From: Marinovum algicola
GTDB lineage: Bacteria; Pseudomonadota; Alphaproteobacteria; Rhodobacterales; Rhodobacteraceae
Direction: 5' to 3'
Length of the DNA: 64,000 bases
Assembly (NCBI RefSeq): GCF_900109145.1
Contig: NZ_FNYY01000002.1
Location: forward strand, 186,001 to 250,000
A model generated the notes under the pieces. The model made no database searches and was not told where the DNA came from. It saw nothing but the letters and a program-made list of their open reading frames with translations. Shown here piece after piece: positions 27,001 to 36,232 of the stretch; position 1 is the stretch's first letter, and every line of letters starts with the position of its first letter. A program made the position numbers and the translations under genes.

Positions 27001-27942
27001 TTATTCTGCGGTGGCGTCAAGCAGGGCTTCGGCGTCGGCCAGCTCCTGTTCGACAAAGCCGCGCGCCGCCTCGCCGGTTTTCACCTTCAAGGCAAAGACC
27101 CGGGTGATGAAGGCGTTGGACTTGGTGCCCTCGGAGCCGATCACGGTGGCGATGGCCTCTGACAAGGCGCCTTGCGCCGCCTCGGAGAGACCCGCCGGGG
27201 CAATGGCCACGAAGGTGGCGCCAAAGGCAAAATCGACCCCGATCTCGCTCAGCTCCTGCGCGTCGGGCGAAACGGCCAACGGCTGATCCTCGCCATTGGC
27301 GAGATTGCGCAGATCGCCGGATTCGACCCCGGCCTTCTGCGGGCCGGCGACCCAGCCGATATCCACGTCATCGGCGGTGATCGCGTTCAGCACCGCACGG
27401 CCCCCCTTGTAGCCCGAGACGATGTTGAACTCGACGTTATTGACCTTGCCGATGTAGTACGCCGCATCGGCAAGGCGCGGGGTCATGGTGCCAAAGGAAA
27501 TACTCGCGCCCGATCTGGCGGCCTCGATCACCTCCGACATCGTGGTCCAGCCGCGCTCGGATTTGGCGACGATGCCCATCTGGGTGCCGGCGATGGTGCT
27601 GAGGTAGGTGAAATCGCCGGTGGTATAGCCGGGATCGCGCGCGGCCAGAACCCCATAGGCAAAGGTGTCGGTGATGCCGACGCCGATGGTCTGACCGTCC
27701 GGCGCGGCGTCCTTGACGGCGCGGGCCATGACCGCCCCGCCCGAACCCGGCAGGTTCTCGGGGATCAGCGTCCAGCCGTATTCGGCCTCGATGTCCTCGG
27801 CGATCAGGCGGGCGAGCGAATCCGCGCCGCCGCCGGCGGCAAAGCCGATCAGGACCTTGACCGGCCCGGTCGGCGCCCAGTCGGCGATGGCGGCGGATGC
27901 GGAAAGAAACACCGCGGCGGCGGTGGTGACGAGCGTTTTCAT
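27001..27942 (-). CDS. TTT transporter periplasmic substrate-binding protein (TctC/Bug family)
   Basis: A 313-residue periplasmic binding protein with a signal peptide (MKTLVTTAAAVFLSASAAIA, cleavage near residue 23). Bug-family motifs include VKVLIGFAAGGGADSLARL and LPGSGGAVMARAV. It captures the carboxylate ligand and delivers it to TctA/TctB. ATG 27942 has GGGAGGA upstream. It is the first gene of the operon TctC-TctB-TctA-sulfatase-FMN oxidase. A divergent LysR gene starts 111 nt away and is the likely regulator. Confidence 0.92.
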   Translation of the reverse strand: MKTLVTTAAAVFLSASAAIADWAPTGPVKVLIGFAAGGGADSLARLIAEDIEAEYGWTLIPENLPGSGGAVMARAVKDAAPDGQTIGVGITDTFAYGVLAARDPGYTTGDFTYLSTIAGTQMGIVAKSERGWTTMSEVIEAARSGASISFGTMTPRLADAAYYIGKVNNVEFNIVSGYKGGRAVLNAITADDVDIGWVAGPQKAGVESGDLRNLANGEDQPLAVSPDAQELSEIGVDFAFGATFVAIAPAGLSEAAQGALSEAIATVIGSEGTKSNAFITRVFALKVKTGEAARGFVEQELADAEALLDATAE

Positions 27943-27956
27943 GTGTCCTCCCAAAG

Positions 27957-27971
27957 TTCGACAGTGTCGAA
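27957..27971. promoter_or_regulatory. Palindrome upstream of the TctC gene
   Basis: TTCGACA-G-TGTCGAA, a perfect 7-bp palindrome with a 1-nt centre, lies 15 nt before the TctC start codon. It may be an operator or affect translation of the leader. The AT-rich stretch up to 28050 is the likely LysR-controlled divergent promoter region. Confidence 0.4.
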
Positions 27972-28053
27972 TGGAAACACCATAAAACAGCCTTCATAGA
28001 CACGGAAATATTAGTTACTTATGTTAGGTATGCCAAACTGGTTATAGCCCGCC

Positions 28054-28983
28054 ATGCGCCCTCGCCTTCTCAGACAATTTCTCGCCATCTGTCGTCACGG
28101 CACGATGTCGGGTGCGGCACGGGAGCTGGGGATCGCGCAACCGGCGCTCAGCAAGCAGATGTCGCAGCTCGAGCATGAGCTGGATGCGCAGCTTTTCCAG
28201 CGCCATTCGCGCGGTGTGACGCTGACGCGCGCGGGCGAGAAGCTGCGGCAGGAGGCGGCCGAGCTGATCCGGCGGATGGAGGCGATCCGGCAGGCGATCC
28301 ACACCGAAGCGGAAGATGTGACCGGCAAGGTGGTGGTGGCCGTCATTTCCTCGCTCGCCCCCACCCTCGCGACCGAGCTTTATCCGCGGCTGGAGCAGGA
28401 ATATCCCGGCATCTCACTGCATATCGTCGATTTCCCTTCGGAACGCGCCGGCCAGGCCCTGCTGAACGAAGAGGCCGATCTGGCCGTCATGCCGAACGCC
28501 GCAACGGAATTCCCGCAGCTCCGTTCACGGCCGCTGTTCGAGGAAAGCTTTCACTTTCTCACCAAGGCCACGCCACGCGCCCCGGCCCGCACGATCCGGC
28601 TGTCGGAAGCGGCCGAACATCCGCTTGTGCTGCCGTTCCGCAGCCACGACCTGCGCCGTCGCATCGAGGAGGCCGCCGGCAGCATCGGCGTGACGCTGAA
28701 CGTGAAATACCAAACCGGCAGCATCAACGTGATCGATGCCATGGTCGAACGCGGCATGGTGGCCAGCATCGTGCCGATGACCCATTGGCTGGACCGGATC
28801 GCCTCGGGCCAGGTCTCGGCGCGGCTGGTGACCGAGCCCGGCGTTTCGCGGGTGCATTCGCTCTGCCACCGGCCGGTCCGGGATCTGGCGCCGGCCACCA
28901 AGGTGGTGCACGACGTCATCATGACCGAGGTGCAATCGCTGGTCGCGGCGGGCAAGCTCTCGGGCAAGCCGGTGCGGGCCTGA
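28054..28983 (+). CDS. LysR-family transcriptional regulator
   Basis: A 309-residue regulator with the N-terminal winged helix (LRQFLAICRHGTMSGAARELGIAQPALSKQ in part; HTH at about residues 18-37) and a periplasmic-binding-protein-like effector domain (about 90-295). It is divergent from the TTT-sulfatase operon with a 111-nt shared promoter region, the classic arrangement for a LysR activator of that operon. The start has no strong ribosome-binding site. Confidence 0.9.
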   Translation: MRPRLLRQFLAICRHGTMSGAARELGIAQPALSKQMSQLEHELDAQLFQRHSRGVTLTRAGEKLRQEAAELIRRMEAIRQAIHTEAEDVTGKVVVAVISSLAPTLATELYPRLEQEYPGISLHIVDFPSERAGQALLNEEADLAVMPNAATEFPQLRSRPLFEESFHFLTKATPRAPARTIRLSEAAEHPLVLPFRSHDLRRRIEEAAGSIGVTLNVKYQTGSINVIDAMVERGMVASIVPMTHWLDRIASGQVSARLVTEPGVSRVHSLCHRPVRDLAPATKVVHDVIMTEVQSLVAAGKLSGKPVRA

Positions 28984-29034
28984 AGACGGCGATAAACCGG
29001 AGAGACGACATTCGGAACACCGCTGTCGAATCCG

Positions 29035-29268
29035 GATCACCGCCACTTCGGCGCCGCCGATATGGGCAACCACCTCGTCGGGGTCGCCCTGAAATTCGAG
29101 GATGCCCGCGATGCGCGAGCCCTGATAGCCCTGTTCCAGCGGCGCGTCTGGCCAGTCGTAATCCATCCGGCGCACCGAAACCCGGTCGCCGCAGGCCGAC
29201 AGGATGTGCTCTTCGAAGGTTTCCGACAGCATGAACCGGTCGTCGATGATCGCCACTTGCGTCGTCAT
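29035..29268 (-). pseudogene. N-terminal fragment of a D-2-hydroxyacid dehydrogenase
   Basis: About 78 codons (MTTQVAIIDDRFMLSETFEE ... VVAHIGGAEVAVI) match the start of a D-isomer-specific 2-hydroxyacid / phosphoglycerate dehydrogenase. The sequence then stops making sense and the convergent LysR gene ends 51 nt further on, so the catalytic and NAD-binding domains are missing. Its ATG overlaps the stop of the kinase remnant as ATGA, showing the two were once translationally coupled in one operon. The family call is moderate because only the first subdomain remains. Confidence 0.65.
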
Positions 29269-30434
29269 GTGATGTGTTTCCTTGTGCTGGATTGGCTGTT
29301 CCTGGCCTGGCTGTGCCAAAGCGGCTGCATGAGGGCCCGCCCCTCGCGGAAGGCCGGGTAAAGCCTGTCGTATAGCGGGCCGAGATCGGGATCGGGCCGG
29401 ACCGGCGCGCGCAGCAGCGGCCTGACCCAGGCGGCATCTGCCTCGGCCAGCGAGGCAAAGACCCCCGATTGCACCGCCGCGATCATCGCCGCCCCGGCGG
29501 CGCCGGCCTCGTCCCGCGCCACCGCGCGCACCGGGCGGTTCAGCGTCGCGGCCAGGATATGCACCAGTTGCGCCGAGCGCGCCGCGCCACCGGCCACCCG
29601 GATCTCTGCCGGCGTTTCGCCCATGGCGGCGTAACAATCGCGCGCCGCCATCGCCAGCCCCTCATAGACGCCGCGCAGCAGCTCGGCCCAGCCGACGCTG
29701 CGGTCGAGCCCGGTAAAGCTGGCCCTCGCGCAGGGATCGGAAAACGGCCCGCGTTCACCCGTCGTCGCGATGTAGGGATGATAGGTGACCGCGCCCGGCC
29801 GCGCGCCGGCGACCAGTTCGTCAAAGCCGGCGAGGATCTCGGCGCTGTCGCCCGGCCGACCGCCGGCGTGCAGCACATCGCGCGCGATGCCGGCGATCCA
29901 GTCGATGTTGATCGCCGCCGCCATGTTGGTCTGTACCTGGCCAAAGGCGTCGCCGGCCAGCGCCACGGTATAACCGGTCCGGTCCGGGTTCAGCACGATC
30001 TCATCGGCGCCGGCGGCAAACCGGGTGTGCACCCCGGTCGAACCGAGGATCGACAGCCCCGGCCGGGTATGCGGGTCACACAGCCCCGAAGCGATCCCCG
30101 AGGTCACGATGTCCATATAGCCGAGGCAGACCGTAAGGCCCTCGGGCAACCCGGTCTCGGCCGCCGCAGCGGCCCCCAGCGAATGCGCGGTCTCACTGCC
30201 ATCGACAATCGGCGGTAGCAGATGCCGCAGCCCGTCAAGCGCCAGCGCCGAGATCACCGCATCGCTGTAGGCGCGGCTGCCGAACCCGAGATCGTCGAAG
30301 AGGATCACGAGGACATTGGGACTGTCAGGCCGGGCCCGCTTGACCTAGGGCCACCAGGGGGTTGAGCCCCGGTAGGCCCGGCCGATCTGGCCCTTGAAAT
30401 CTTCGGTCACCGTATCGCTCGTGATGCTCATCAT
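29265..30434 (-). pseudogene. Arylsulfatase N-terminus fused to FGGY carbohydrate kinase C-terminus, with internal TAG
   Basis: Reading from ATG 30434, the first 29 codons (ending GRAYRGSTPWWP) and the codons after an in-frame TAG (30345-30347; RPDSPNVLVILFDDLGFG) are the N-terminus of a periplasmic-type arylsulfatase. Immediately afterwards the frame becomes the C-terminal two-thirds of an FGGY kinase (YSDAVISALAL, LLPPIVDGSETAHSLG, then the ATPase motif VAGGAARSAQLVHILA). The rest of the sulfatase, including its catalytic cysteine, and the kinase N-terminal sugar-binding domain are absent. A GTG after the TAG opens a 347-codon frame, but its product would be a chimera lacking both active sites. 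A deletion fused two genes of one operon. Confidence 0.8.
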
Positions 30435-30460
30435 GTCTTTCCTTGGTTGGGCCTGAGGCC

Positions 30461-30904
30461 TTAGTTTCGCAGGGACTTGGCAGCCATCAGCACCTCGAGC
30501 GCGACCGGCTGCATGGATTCGAGATCGGGCACATCGTCATAGGCGCCCGCCGCCACCAGCACTTTGGCCCCGGCGATCAGCGTGTCTATCGTGGCGCCCG
30601 ACTGCATGTCGGCGATGGCTTCGTCGAGGGTCTGGAAATCGCGCAGGCTGAAGGCATAGGCGGCGGTTTCCTTGTCGCCCTCGATGCCGGTGTCGGCGTA
30701 ATATAGCGGCGCGAGGTCGACCGCCTTGTCCGGATTGTCTCGGATGAATTCATTGGCCTTGTAGACCGCATCGACGAATTTCGCCGCCGCCTCGGGATCG
30801 TCCTGCCAGAACCGGCTGTCGGGCCGCGATTGCGACAGCGCCACCGGCCATTTACCGCAGCGCTGGCAGGTGCATTCCGGCCCGCCGCGCAGATGGCCGC
30901 ACCG
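30461..30904 (-). pseudogene. C-terminal fragment of an SsuA/NMT1-type ABC substrate-binding protein
   Basis: The final ~130 codons (ALSQSRPDSRFWQDDPEAAA ... FSLRDFQTLDEAIADMQSG ...) match the C-terminal lobe of binding proteins of the taurine/sulfonate/aromatic-sulfate group. No start codon, signal peptide or N-terminal lobe remains; the fragment abuts the 3' end of the GntR gene. It lies 26 nt before the arylsulfatase remnant, whose ATG has GGAAAG upstream. An ancestral operon of importer and arylsulfatase is therefore likely. Confidence 0.75.
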
Positions 30905-31615
30905 TCACCCGATACGTCTGTGCGACGCCCGGGCCTCGGCGATGCGCAGTTGGTCCACCACATGGCGCCCGGCATCCTGAATGTGCTGATCCAGCACGGT
31001 CACCGCTGCCGCCACATCCTGCGCCTTGATCGCCGCGATCAGGGCCCGGTGTTCGGTGATGATCGCCTCCTGCCGGCCAATGGCGATCGGGATCCGCGTG
31101 CTGATCGAGCCGAGGATTTCGCGATGCTGCCTCCAGACGCCAAAGGCGACGCGGTTGTAATGCCGGTCATACATCGTTTCGTGAAACTGATGGTTGAGTT
31201 CGGTATGCCGCGCCTTGTCGGAAAAGTTCAGCGCCTCGATCTCGGACTGGATGCGCTCGAGCTCGGCGATGTCCTCGGCGCTGGCGGTTTCGACAAAGAA
31301 CCGCAGCAGATAGGGCTCGAGCTGATAGCCGACCTCGGCCACGTCGCGCACGAACTCCATGTCGATCGGCCGCACCCGCGCGCCCTGGTTCGGCGTGATC
31401 AGCACCAGCCCTTCCCCCCGCAGCTGTTGCAGCGCTTCGCGCACCGGGTTGGTCGAGGTGTTGTGCGTTCTGGCCAGTTCGGACACCTTGAGGCGCGCAT
31501 TCGCCTCCAGCGCGCCTGACAGGATGTCGTGCCGGATCGCGTCGTAGATCGAGGAAGAGGACGTGCCGGTGCCCTCCTTTTCTGCGGCAATTGCTATGGG
31601 ACCGGTGTTGCTCAT
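30905..31615 (-). CDS. GntR-family transcriptional regulator (FCD subfamily)
   Basis: A 236-residue regulator with an N-terminal winged helix (SIYDAIRHDILSGALEANAR ... SELARTHNTSTNPVREAL, about residues 22-75) and a C-terminal FCD ligand-binding domain with metal-binding His/Asp/Glu candidates (ELNHQFHETMYD; TEHRALIAAI). FCD regulators usually repress sugar-acid or carboxylate catabolism. It is divergent from the SMP-30 lactonase gene. A motif in that gap is repeated before the ABC importer operon, which suggests one regulon. Confidence 0.92.
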   Translation of the reverse strand: MSNTGPIAIAAEKEGTGTSSSSIYDAIRHDILSGALEANARLKVSELARTHNTSTNPVREALQQLRGEGLVLITPNQGARVRPIDMEFVRDVAEVGYQLEPYLLRFFVETASAEDIAELERIQSEIEALNFSDKARHTELNHQFHETMYDRHYNRVAFGVWRQHREILGSISTRIPIAIGRQEAIITEHRALIAAIKAQDVAAAVTVLDQHIQDAGRHVVDQLRIAEARASHRRIG

Positions 31616-31681
31616 GAGAATCCGCAGATCGAGGAAAATTTGACGCCAAGGCTTTTCGCCAGTTTACGCATGAAGTATAAC

Positions 31682-31697
31682 TTTTCGTACATTATTT
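31682..31697. promoter_or_regulatory. Candidate GntR operator, copy 1
   Basis: TTTTCGTACATTATTT lies 17 nt before the SMP-30 start and 66 nt before the GntR start. TTTCGTACATTAT recurs identically at 37484-37496 upstream of the ABC binding-protein gene. Such an AT-rich shared 13-mer is notable in this GC-rich window. Confidence 0.55.
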
Positions 31698-31713
31698 CAA
31701 GAAGGATATCGGA

Positions 31714-32568
31714 ATGCCCGTACCCAGATGCGTGGACGCGGCCAAGGCCGGATGCGGCGAAGGCGCGCTTTGGGACGTCACGCGAGGTTGCCTGTGGTGG
31801 GTCGACATCTCGGGCGAGGCATTGCATTGCTACGAACCGGCCACCGGTCGCGCCAGGCGCATCGCCCTGCCCTGGCTGATCAGCGCCCTGGCGCTGGACC
31901 AGAATGACGGCCTGCTGATCGCCACGGCCCGCGGGCTGGGCCGGGTCGATCCGGCGACGGGCGAGATTGCCCTCCTGCATGATCCCGAACCCGAGAGCCG
32001 GGGAAACCGGCTGAACGACATGATCGCCGGGCCGGACGGGGCGCTGTGGGTGGGCAGCATGTCCGAGGGCGCCAGAGGCCCGACCGGCAGCCTCTATCGC
32101 TATGACGCCGGCCGGCCGCGCGCGATGATGACGGGCACGACGATCTCGAACGGCCTCGGGTGGAGCCCGGACGGCAGCCGGCTCTACTTTGTCGACAGCG
32201 TACCTGGTGTGATGCATGTGCTGGAAAACGGCGCCTGGCGAGTCCTGCGGGCCTTTGACGCGCTCACCGGCAAACCGGATGGCATGGCGGTGGATGCGCG
32301 GGGCACCCTTTGGGTGGCGATCTGCGACCGCGGCCAGGTGCTGGGCCTGACACCCGACGGCGAGATCACGGCCCGGATCGACCTGCCCTGTGAAATCGTC
32401 ACCAATTGCTGCTTTGGCGGCGACGATCTGCGCACGCTCTACATCACCACCGGCACCTTCAGCATGAGCGCGGCTGAGAAAGCCGCCAACCCCCAGGCCG
32501 GCGGGCTGTTCGCGGTGGAGATGGCGGTGCCCGGCACGGCGCCCTACCGCGCGCACTGGCCGGGCTGA
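31714..32568 (+). CDS. SMP-30/gluconolactonase family sugar lactonase
   Basis: A 284-residue six-bladed beta-propeller lactonase that hydrolyses aldonolactones to aldonic acids. Metal-binding positions of the family are visible: Glu in CGEGALWD, Asn in ISNGLGWSPDG and Asp in GKPDGMAVDARG. It fits an oxidative sugar route in which the SDR at 33666 makes the lactone. An AAGAAGGAT site precedes the ATG. It is divergent from GntR and carries the shared operator candidate in its leader. Confidence 0.9.
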   Translation: MPVPRCVDAAKAGCGEGALWDVTRGCLWWVDISGEALHCYEPATGRARRIALPWLISALALDQNDGLLIATARGLGRVDPATGEIALLHDPEPESRGNRLNDMIAGPDGALWVGSMSEGARGPTGSLYRYDAGRPRAMMTGTTISNGLGWSPDGSRLYFVDSVPGVMHVLENGAWRVLRAFDALTGKPDGMAVDARGTLWVAICDRGQVLGLTPDGEITARIDLPCEIVTNCCFGGDDLRTLYITTGTFSMSAAEKAANPQAGGLFAVEMAVPGTAPYRAHWPG

Positions 32569-32578
32569 GACCGGCAGG

Positions 32579-33664
32579 CTAGCGCAGGCGCAGCCCGGTC
32601 TCGCTGTCGAACAGCAGGGCGACGGCGGGATCGAAGCCCATGGTCAGCGCGCCGCCCTCGGTCGGCCTGGACGTGCCGCGCATCTCGACGATCACCGGAT
32701 GGGTGTCCTGCGCGCCGGCCGCATAGGCATAAGACACGCCGCCAAGATTCTCGATCACCTCGATGTTCAGATCGACCTGTATCTGGCCGCCGGGCTCGAA
32801 ATGCTCGGGCCGCAGGCCGATTTTCACCGCCTGCCCCGGCCGCAACGCCGCTGTGACGGCGACCGGCACGGCCACGCCGCCAAGACATGGCAAGGAGACC
32901 AGCGCCTGGCCGCTCTCGGTCCGCTCCACCACGCCCTCAAAGAAATTCATCCGCGGCGATCCGATGAACCCCGCCACAAAGAGATTGTCGGGGTCTTCGT
33001 AAAGCCGGGCCGGCGGCCCGGCCTGTTCGATCCGCCCATCGCGCAGCACCACGATCTTGTCGGCCATTGTCATCGCCTCGACCTGATCATGGGTGACATA
33101 GATCATCGTCGCGCCCAATTGCTTGTGCAGCTTGGCGATCTCGACCCGCATTTCCACGCGCAGTTCCGCATCGAGGTTCGACAGGGGTTCGTCGAACAGA
33201 AACACATCGGGCTGGCGCACGATGGCACGGCCGATGGCGACCCGCTGGCGCTGGCCGCCGGACAATGCCTTGGGCCTGCGGTCCATATAGTCGGTCAGCT
33301 TGAGAATCTGCGCCGCTTCATCGACCTTGCGGGTGATCTCTGCCTTGGGCGTGCCGCCGATCTTGAGCCCGAAGCTCATGTTCTCCCGCACCGTCATATG
33401 CGGATAGAGCGCGTAGGTCTGAAACACCATGGAAACGCCGCGCCGGGCCGGATCGGCATGGGTGACATCGCGGGTGCCGATGGTCATGCGGCCCTCGGTG
33501 GTGTCCTCGAGCCCGGCGATCATCCGCAAGAGCGTGGACTTGCCACAACCCGAGGGGCCGACAAAGACGCAGAAATCGCCATCCTCGACCTGCAAATCCA
33601 CCCCGTGGATGACCTGTGTCGCGCCGTAGCGCTTGATCGCGTTGTTGAGCGCCAGTTCGGCCAT
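32579..33664 (-). CDS. Carbohydrate ABC importer, ATP-binding protein (MalK/UgpC type)
   Basis: A 361-residue ATPase: Walker [10 protein letters not shown] (about residue 37), signature [14 protein letters not shown], Walker [14 protein letters not shown] and a C-terminal TOBE/OB regulatory domain (about 240-361), typical of CUT1 sugar importers. It is the last gene of the operon binding protein-permease-permease-SDR-ATPase, starting just past the SDR stop. The partner permease gene at 35299 is interrupted, so the importer may be non-functional. Confidence 0.93.
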   Translation of the reverse strand: MAELALNNAIKRYGATQVIHGVDLQVEDGDFCVFVGPSGCGKSTLLRMIAGLEDTTEGRMTIGTRDVTHADPARRGVSMVFQTYALYPHMTVRENMSFGLKIGGTPKAEITRKVDEAAQILKLTDYMDRRPKALSGGQRQRVAIGRAIVRQPDVFLFDEPLSNLDAELRVEMRVEIAKLHKQLGATMIYVTHDQVEAMTMADKIVVLRDGRIEQAGPPARLYEDPDNLFVAGFIGSPRMNFFEGVVERTESGQALVSLPCLGGVAVPVAVTAALRPGQAVKIGLRPEHFEPGGQIQVDLNIEVIENLGGVSYAYAAGAQDTHPVIVEMRGTSRPTEGGALTMGFDPAVALLFDSETGLRLR

Positions 33665-33665
33665 C

Positions 33666-34424
33666 TCAATCCCTCCTCACATCGAATACATCCAGAAGCG
33701 CCGACATGGCGCGGTCGGCCATCACCTCAGACCCGTTCAGCGCCGCGCCCGCATCCGACAGCAGGAACACCGCCAACGCACCGATCTCGTCCACCGTGGT
33801 GACGGTGCCTTCGGGGTTGTAACGCCGGAACTGCGCCGCCAGGGTCGGGTCTTGCATCGCCGCATCGACGATCTCGGTGCGCACCAGCGCCGGGCAGATC
33901 GCATTGACGCGCACGCCCTGCGGACCCAGCGACCAGGCCATGGCGCGGGTCATCGCGGCAATGGCGGCCTTGGTGGCGGCATAGGCCTCGTGCCCGGGGT
34001 TGGTGGCGCGGGCGTGGACCGAAGACAGGTTGACGATCGCCCCGCCCCCGGCCCCGGTCATGATCCGCCCCGCCGCCTGGCAGCCGACCAGCACCGAACG
34101 CTGGTTGACCGTCCAGAGCGTTTCCATCTGCGCGCGGGTCATGTCGAGGAATGGCACCTTGATGGTGACACCGGCGTTGTTGACCATGCCGTCGAGCCGG
34201 CCTTCACGGGAATGGGCCTCGGAAATCGCAGCCTCGAACCCGTCGAGGTCGGTGACATCGACCTGCATGAAACGCGCGCCGAGTGCCTCCAGCCTGTCCC
34301 GGCCCGCGACATTTACATCGAAACCGGTCACCTCGGCCCCGGCCGCCCGGCAGGCGCGGGCAATGCCCAGGCCGATGCCCGCCCCCGCGCCGGTGACGAT
34401 GATGTGCTTGCCGTCGAGGTTCAT
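33666..34424 (-). CDS. SDR-family oxidoreductase (probable sugar dehydrogenase)
   Basis: A 252-residue classical short-chain dehydrogenase/reductase. The NAD(P) site is [10 protein letters not shown], the structural NNAG follows at about residue 80, and the catalytic triad is Ser in VNLSSVHA plus YAATK. Its placement inside a sugar-importer operon next to a lactonase suggests it oxidises the imported sugar at C1 (inference). ATG 34424 overlaps the upstream permease stop as ATGA. Confidence 0.9.
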   Translation of the reverse strand: MNLDGKHIIVTGAGAGIGLGIARACRAAGAEVTGFDVNVAGRDRLEALGARFMQVDVTDLDGFEAAISEAHSREGRLDGMVNNAGVTIKVPFLDMTRAQMETLWTVNQRSVLVGCQAAGRIMTGAGGGAIVNLSSVHARATNPGHEAYAATKAAIAAMTRAMAWSLGPQGVRVNAICPALVRTEIVDAAMQDPTLAAQFRRYNPEGTVTTVDEIGALAVFLLSDAGAALNGSEVMADRAMSALLDVFDVRRD

Positions 34425-35302
34425 TTCACCGCTCCCGCCGTGGCCCCGGCCATGATCTTGCGTTGGAACAGGGCAAACATGATCAGCAGCGGCAGCGAGC
34501 CGAGAACTGCGGCCGGAAACAGCTTGGTCGGGTCTATCCCGGTGTTGCCGACGAACTTGTAGACCGCGATCATCACCGTCAGCTTGTCCTTGTCGGTCAG
34601 CAGCAGCAGCGGATAGATGAAATCGTTCCACACCATGATCATCACGAAAAGCGACAGTGTGGCCGTCACCGGCGCCAGCAAGGGCCGGATCACGTGCCAG
34701 AAGATCTGCCAGTTATTGCAATTGTCGAGCCGCGCGGCCTCTTCCAGCTCGATCGGAATGGCGGCGATGAAGCTGGTGTAGAAGAATACCGCCAGCGGCA
34801 GTTTCAGCGCGGCAAAGGCCAGCACGATGCCGAGATAGCTGTCGAGAAGCCCGAGATCGCGGAAGATCACGTAGATCGGGGTGATGGTGACAAAATTCGG
34901 CGTCGCCAGCCCCAGCGCCATGACCATGACGATCACGCGGCTGATGCGGTTTTCCAGGCGTGCCAGCGGATAGGCGGCCATGGCGCCGGCAAAGACCACC
35001 ACGACGATCACCGAAAGCGTGATGCCCAGGGAGTTCAGCACCGACCGAAGATAGCCCATCGAGCTGAGCGCCGCCATGTAATTGCCCCAGTAAAGGCTGT
35101 CAGGCAGGCCCAGCGGGTCCTGCGCGATCTCGGTCGAGGTCTTGAAGGACATCATCACCATGTAGACCAGCGGCAGCAGCATAAGACCGACAAGGGCCAG
35201 CACGATACCATGCACGAGGATGGATTTCGCCCTGCGCCGGATTTGGTCCCAGTCCGCACCATGGTTTGCGCGCGGCGCGCTGTGTACATCTGTCATGCTC
35301 AT
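34421..35302 (-). CDS. Carbohydrate ABC importer permease (MalG type)
   Basis: A 293-residue inner-membrane permease of the CUT1 family with about six helices. The coupling EAA loop is IELEEAARLDNCNNWQIFWH. The true start is ATG 35302, which overlaps the stop of the upstream MalF-type gene as ATGA. The frame stays open upstream, but that stretch is a shadow of the MalF-type gene. It would form the channel together with the interrupted partner. Confidence 0.92.
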   Translation of the reverse strand: MSMTDVHSAPRANHGADWDQIRRRAKSILVHGIVLALVGLMLLPLVYMVMMSFKTSTEIAQDPLGLPDSLYWGNYMAALSSMGYLRSVLNSLGITLSVIVVVVFAGAMAAYPLARLENRISRVIVMVMALGLATPNFVTITPIYVIFRDLGLLDSYLGIVLAFAALKLPLAVFFYTSFIAAIPIELEEAARLDNCNNWQIFWHVIRPLLAPVTATLSLFVMIMVWNDFIYPLLLLTDKDKLTVMIAVYKFVGNTGIDPTKLFPAAVLGSLPLLIMFALFQRKIMAGATAGAVK

Positions 35303-36168
35303 TGCGCGTGCTCCCGATCCCGCAGGATCTTGTTCTGAAGGAAGGCCACCGCCAGCACGATCACCAGCATGACGATCGACAGCGCGCTGGCAAAGCCGAA
35401 CTTGTACTGGCCAAAGAGGTTGTCGATGATGTCGATGGACAACAGCCGAGTGGCACCATCCGGCCCGCCCTTGGTCAGGATGAACGGCAGTTCGAAGGTC
35501 TTGAGCGTGCCGATGGTTGTCAGCATCACCGAGACGGTGATCGACGGCCCCAGCAGCGGCAGCTCGAGATACCGAAAGCGCTGCTATGAGGATGCGCCCT
35601 CGAGCCGCCCGGCTTCGTTGATCTCTTCGGGAATGCCGGCAAAGCCGGCCAGAAAGATGGCACAGGTGAAGCCGGTGAACATCCAGACCTGGGTGAAGGC
35701 CACGGAATAGAGCGCCAGCGCCGGATCGCCCAGCCAGTTTTGCTCCCAGCCGCCAAGCCCCAGATCGCGCAGCGCCACGTTGATGCCGCCGTTCAGGGGC
35801 GAATAGAGGAACTGCCAGACATACCCCACCACGACAAAAGACATCATCGCCGGGGTATAAAGCGCGGCGCGGCTGAAATTGCGGATCAGCGGCAACCGGT
35901 GCAGCATGGCGGCAAAGAACAGCCCCGTCACGGTCAGCGCCGAGACCACGATCACCGTATACCAAAGCGTCAGCCAGATTTCGCGGAGGTAGCGGTCACG
36001 GCCGAAGATGCGTTCGTAGTTGCGCCAGCCCACCTCCTTGGCCTCGCCGATGCCCTTGAAGTTGGTCAGGCTCATGTCGAAGGTCAGAATGATCGGGTGG
36101 ACAAAGAACAGCCCGATCACCAGCAGCGCCGGTATGGTGAAAAGGTAAAGTGAGTGTCGCGCCCGCAT
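35299..36168 (-). pseudogene. Carbohydrate ABC importer permease (MalF type), interrupted by in-frame TAG
   Basis: Reading from ATG 36168 (preceded by CAGGAGG), the frame gives a normal MalF-type permease of 289 codons, except for TAG at 35584-35586 (codon 195). Both sides match the family in the same frame: EINEAGRLEGASS before and QRFRYLELPLLGPSI after. The family's EAA loop normally has Trp at the stop position (…GASxWQRF), so TGG to TAG is the simplest explanation. Termination there would remove the coupling loop and the last two helices. It could be a true nonsense mutation, a sequencing error or a suppressed stop. Confidence 0.8.
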
Positions 36169-36232
36169 GGCCCCCTCCTGCACTGTTGATGGTGGTGGTG
36201 GCCCAGCATGGTTGCGCCGGGCCACCCATGGG

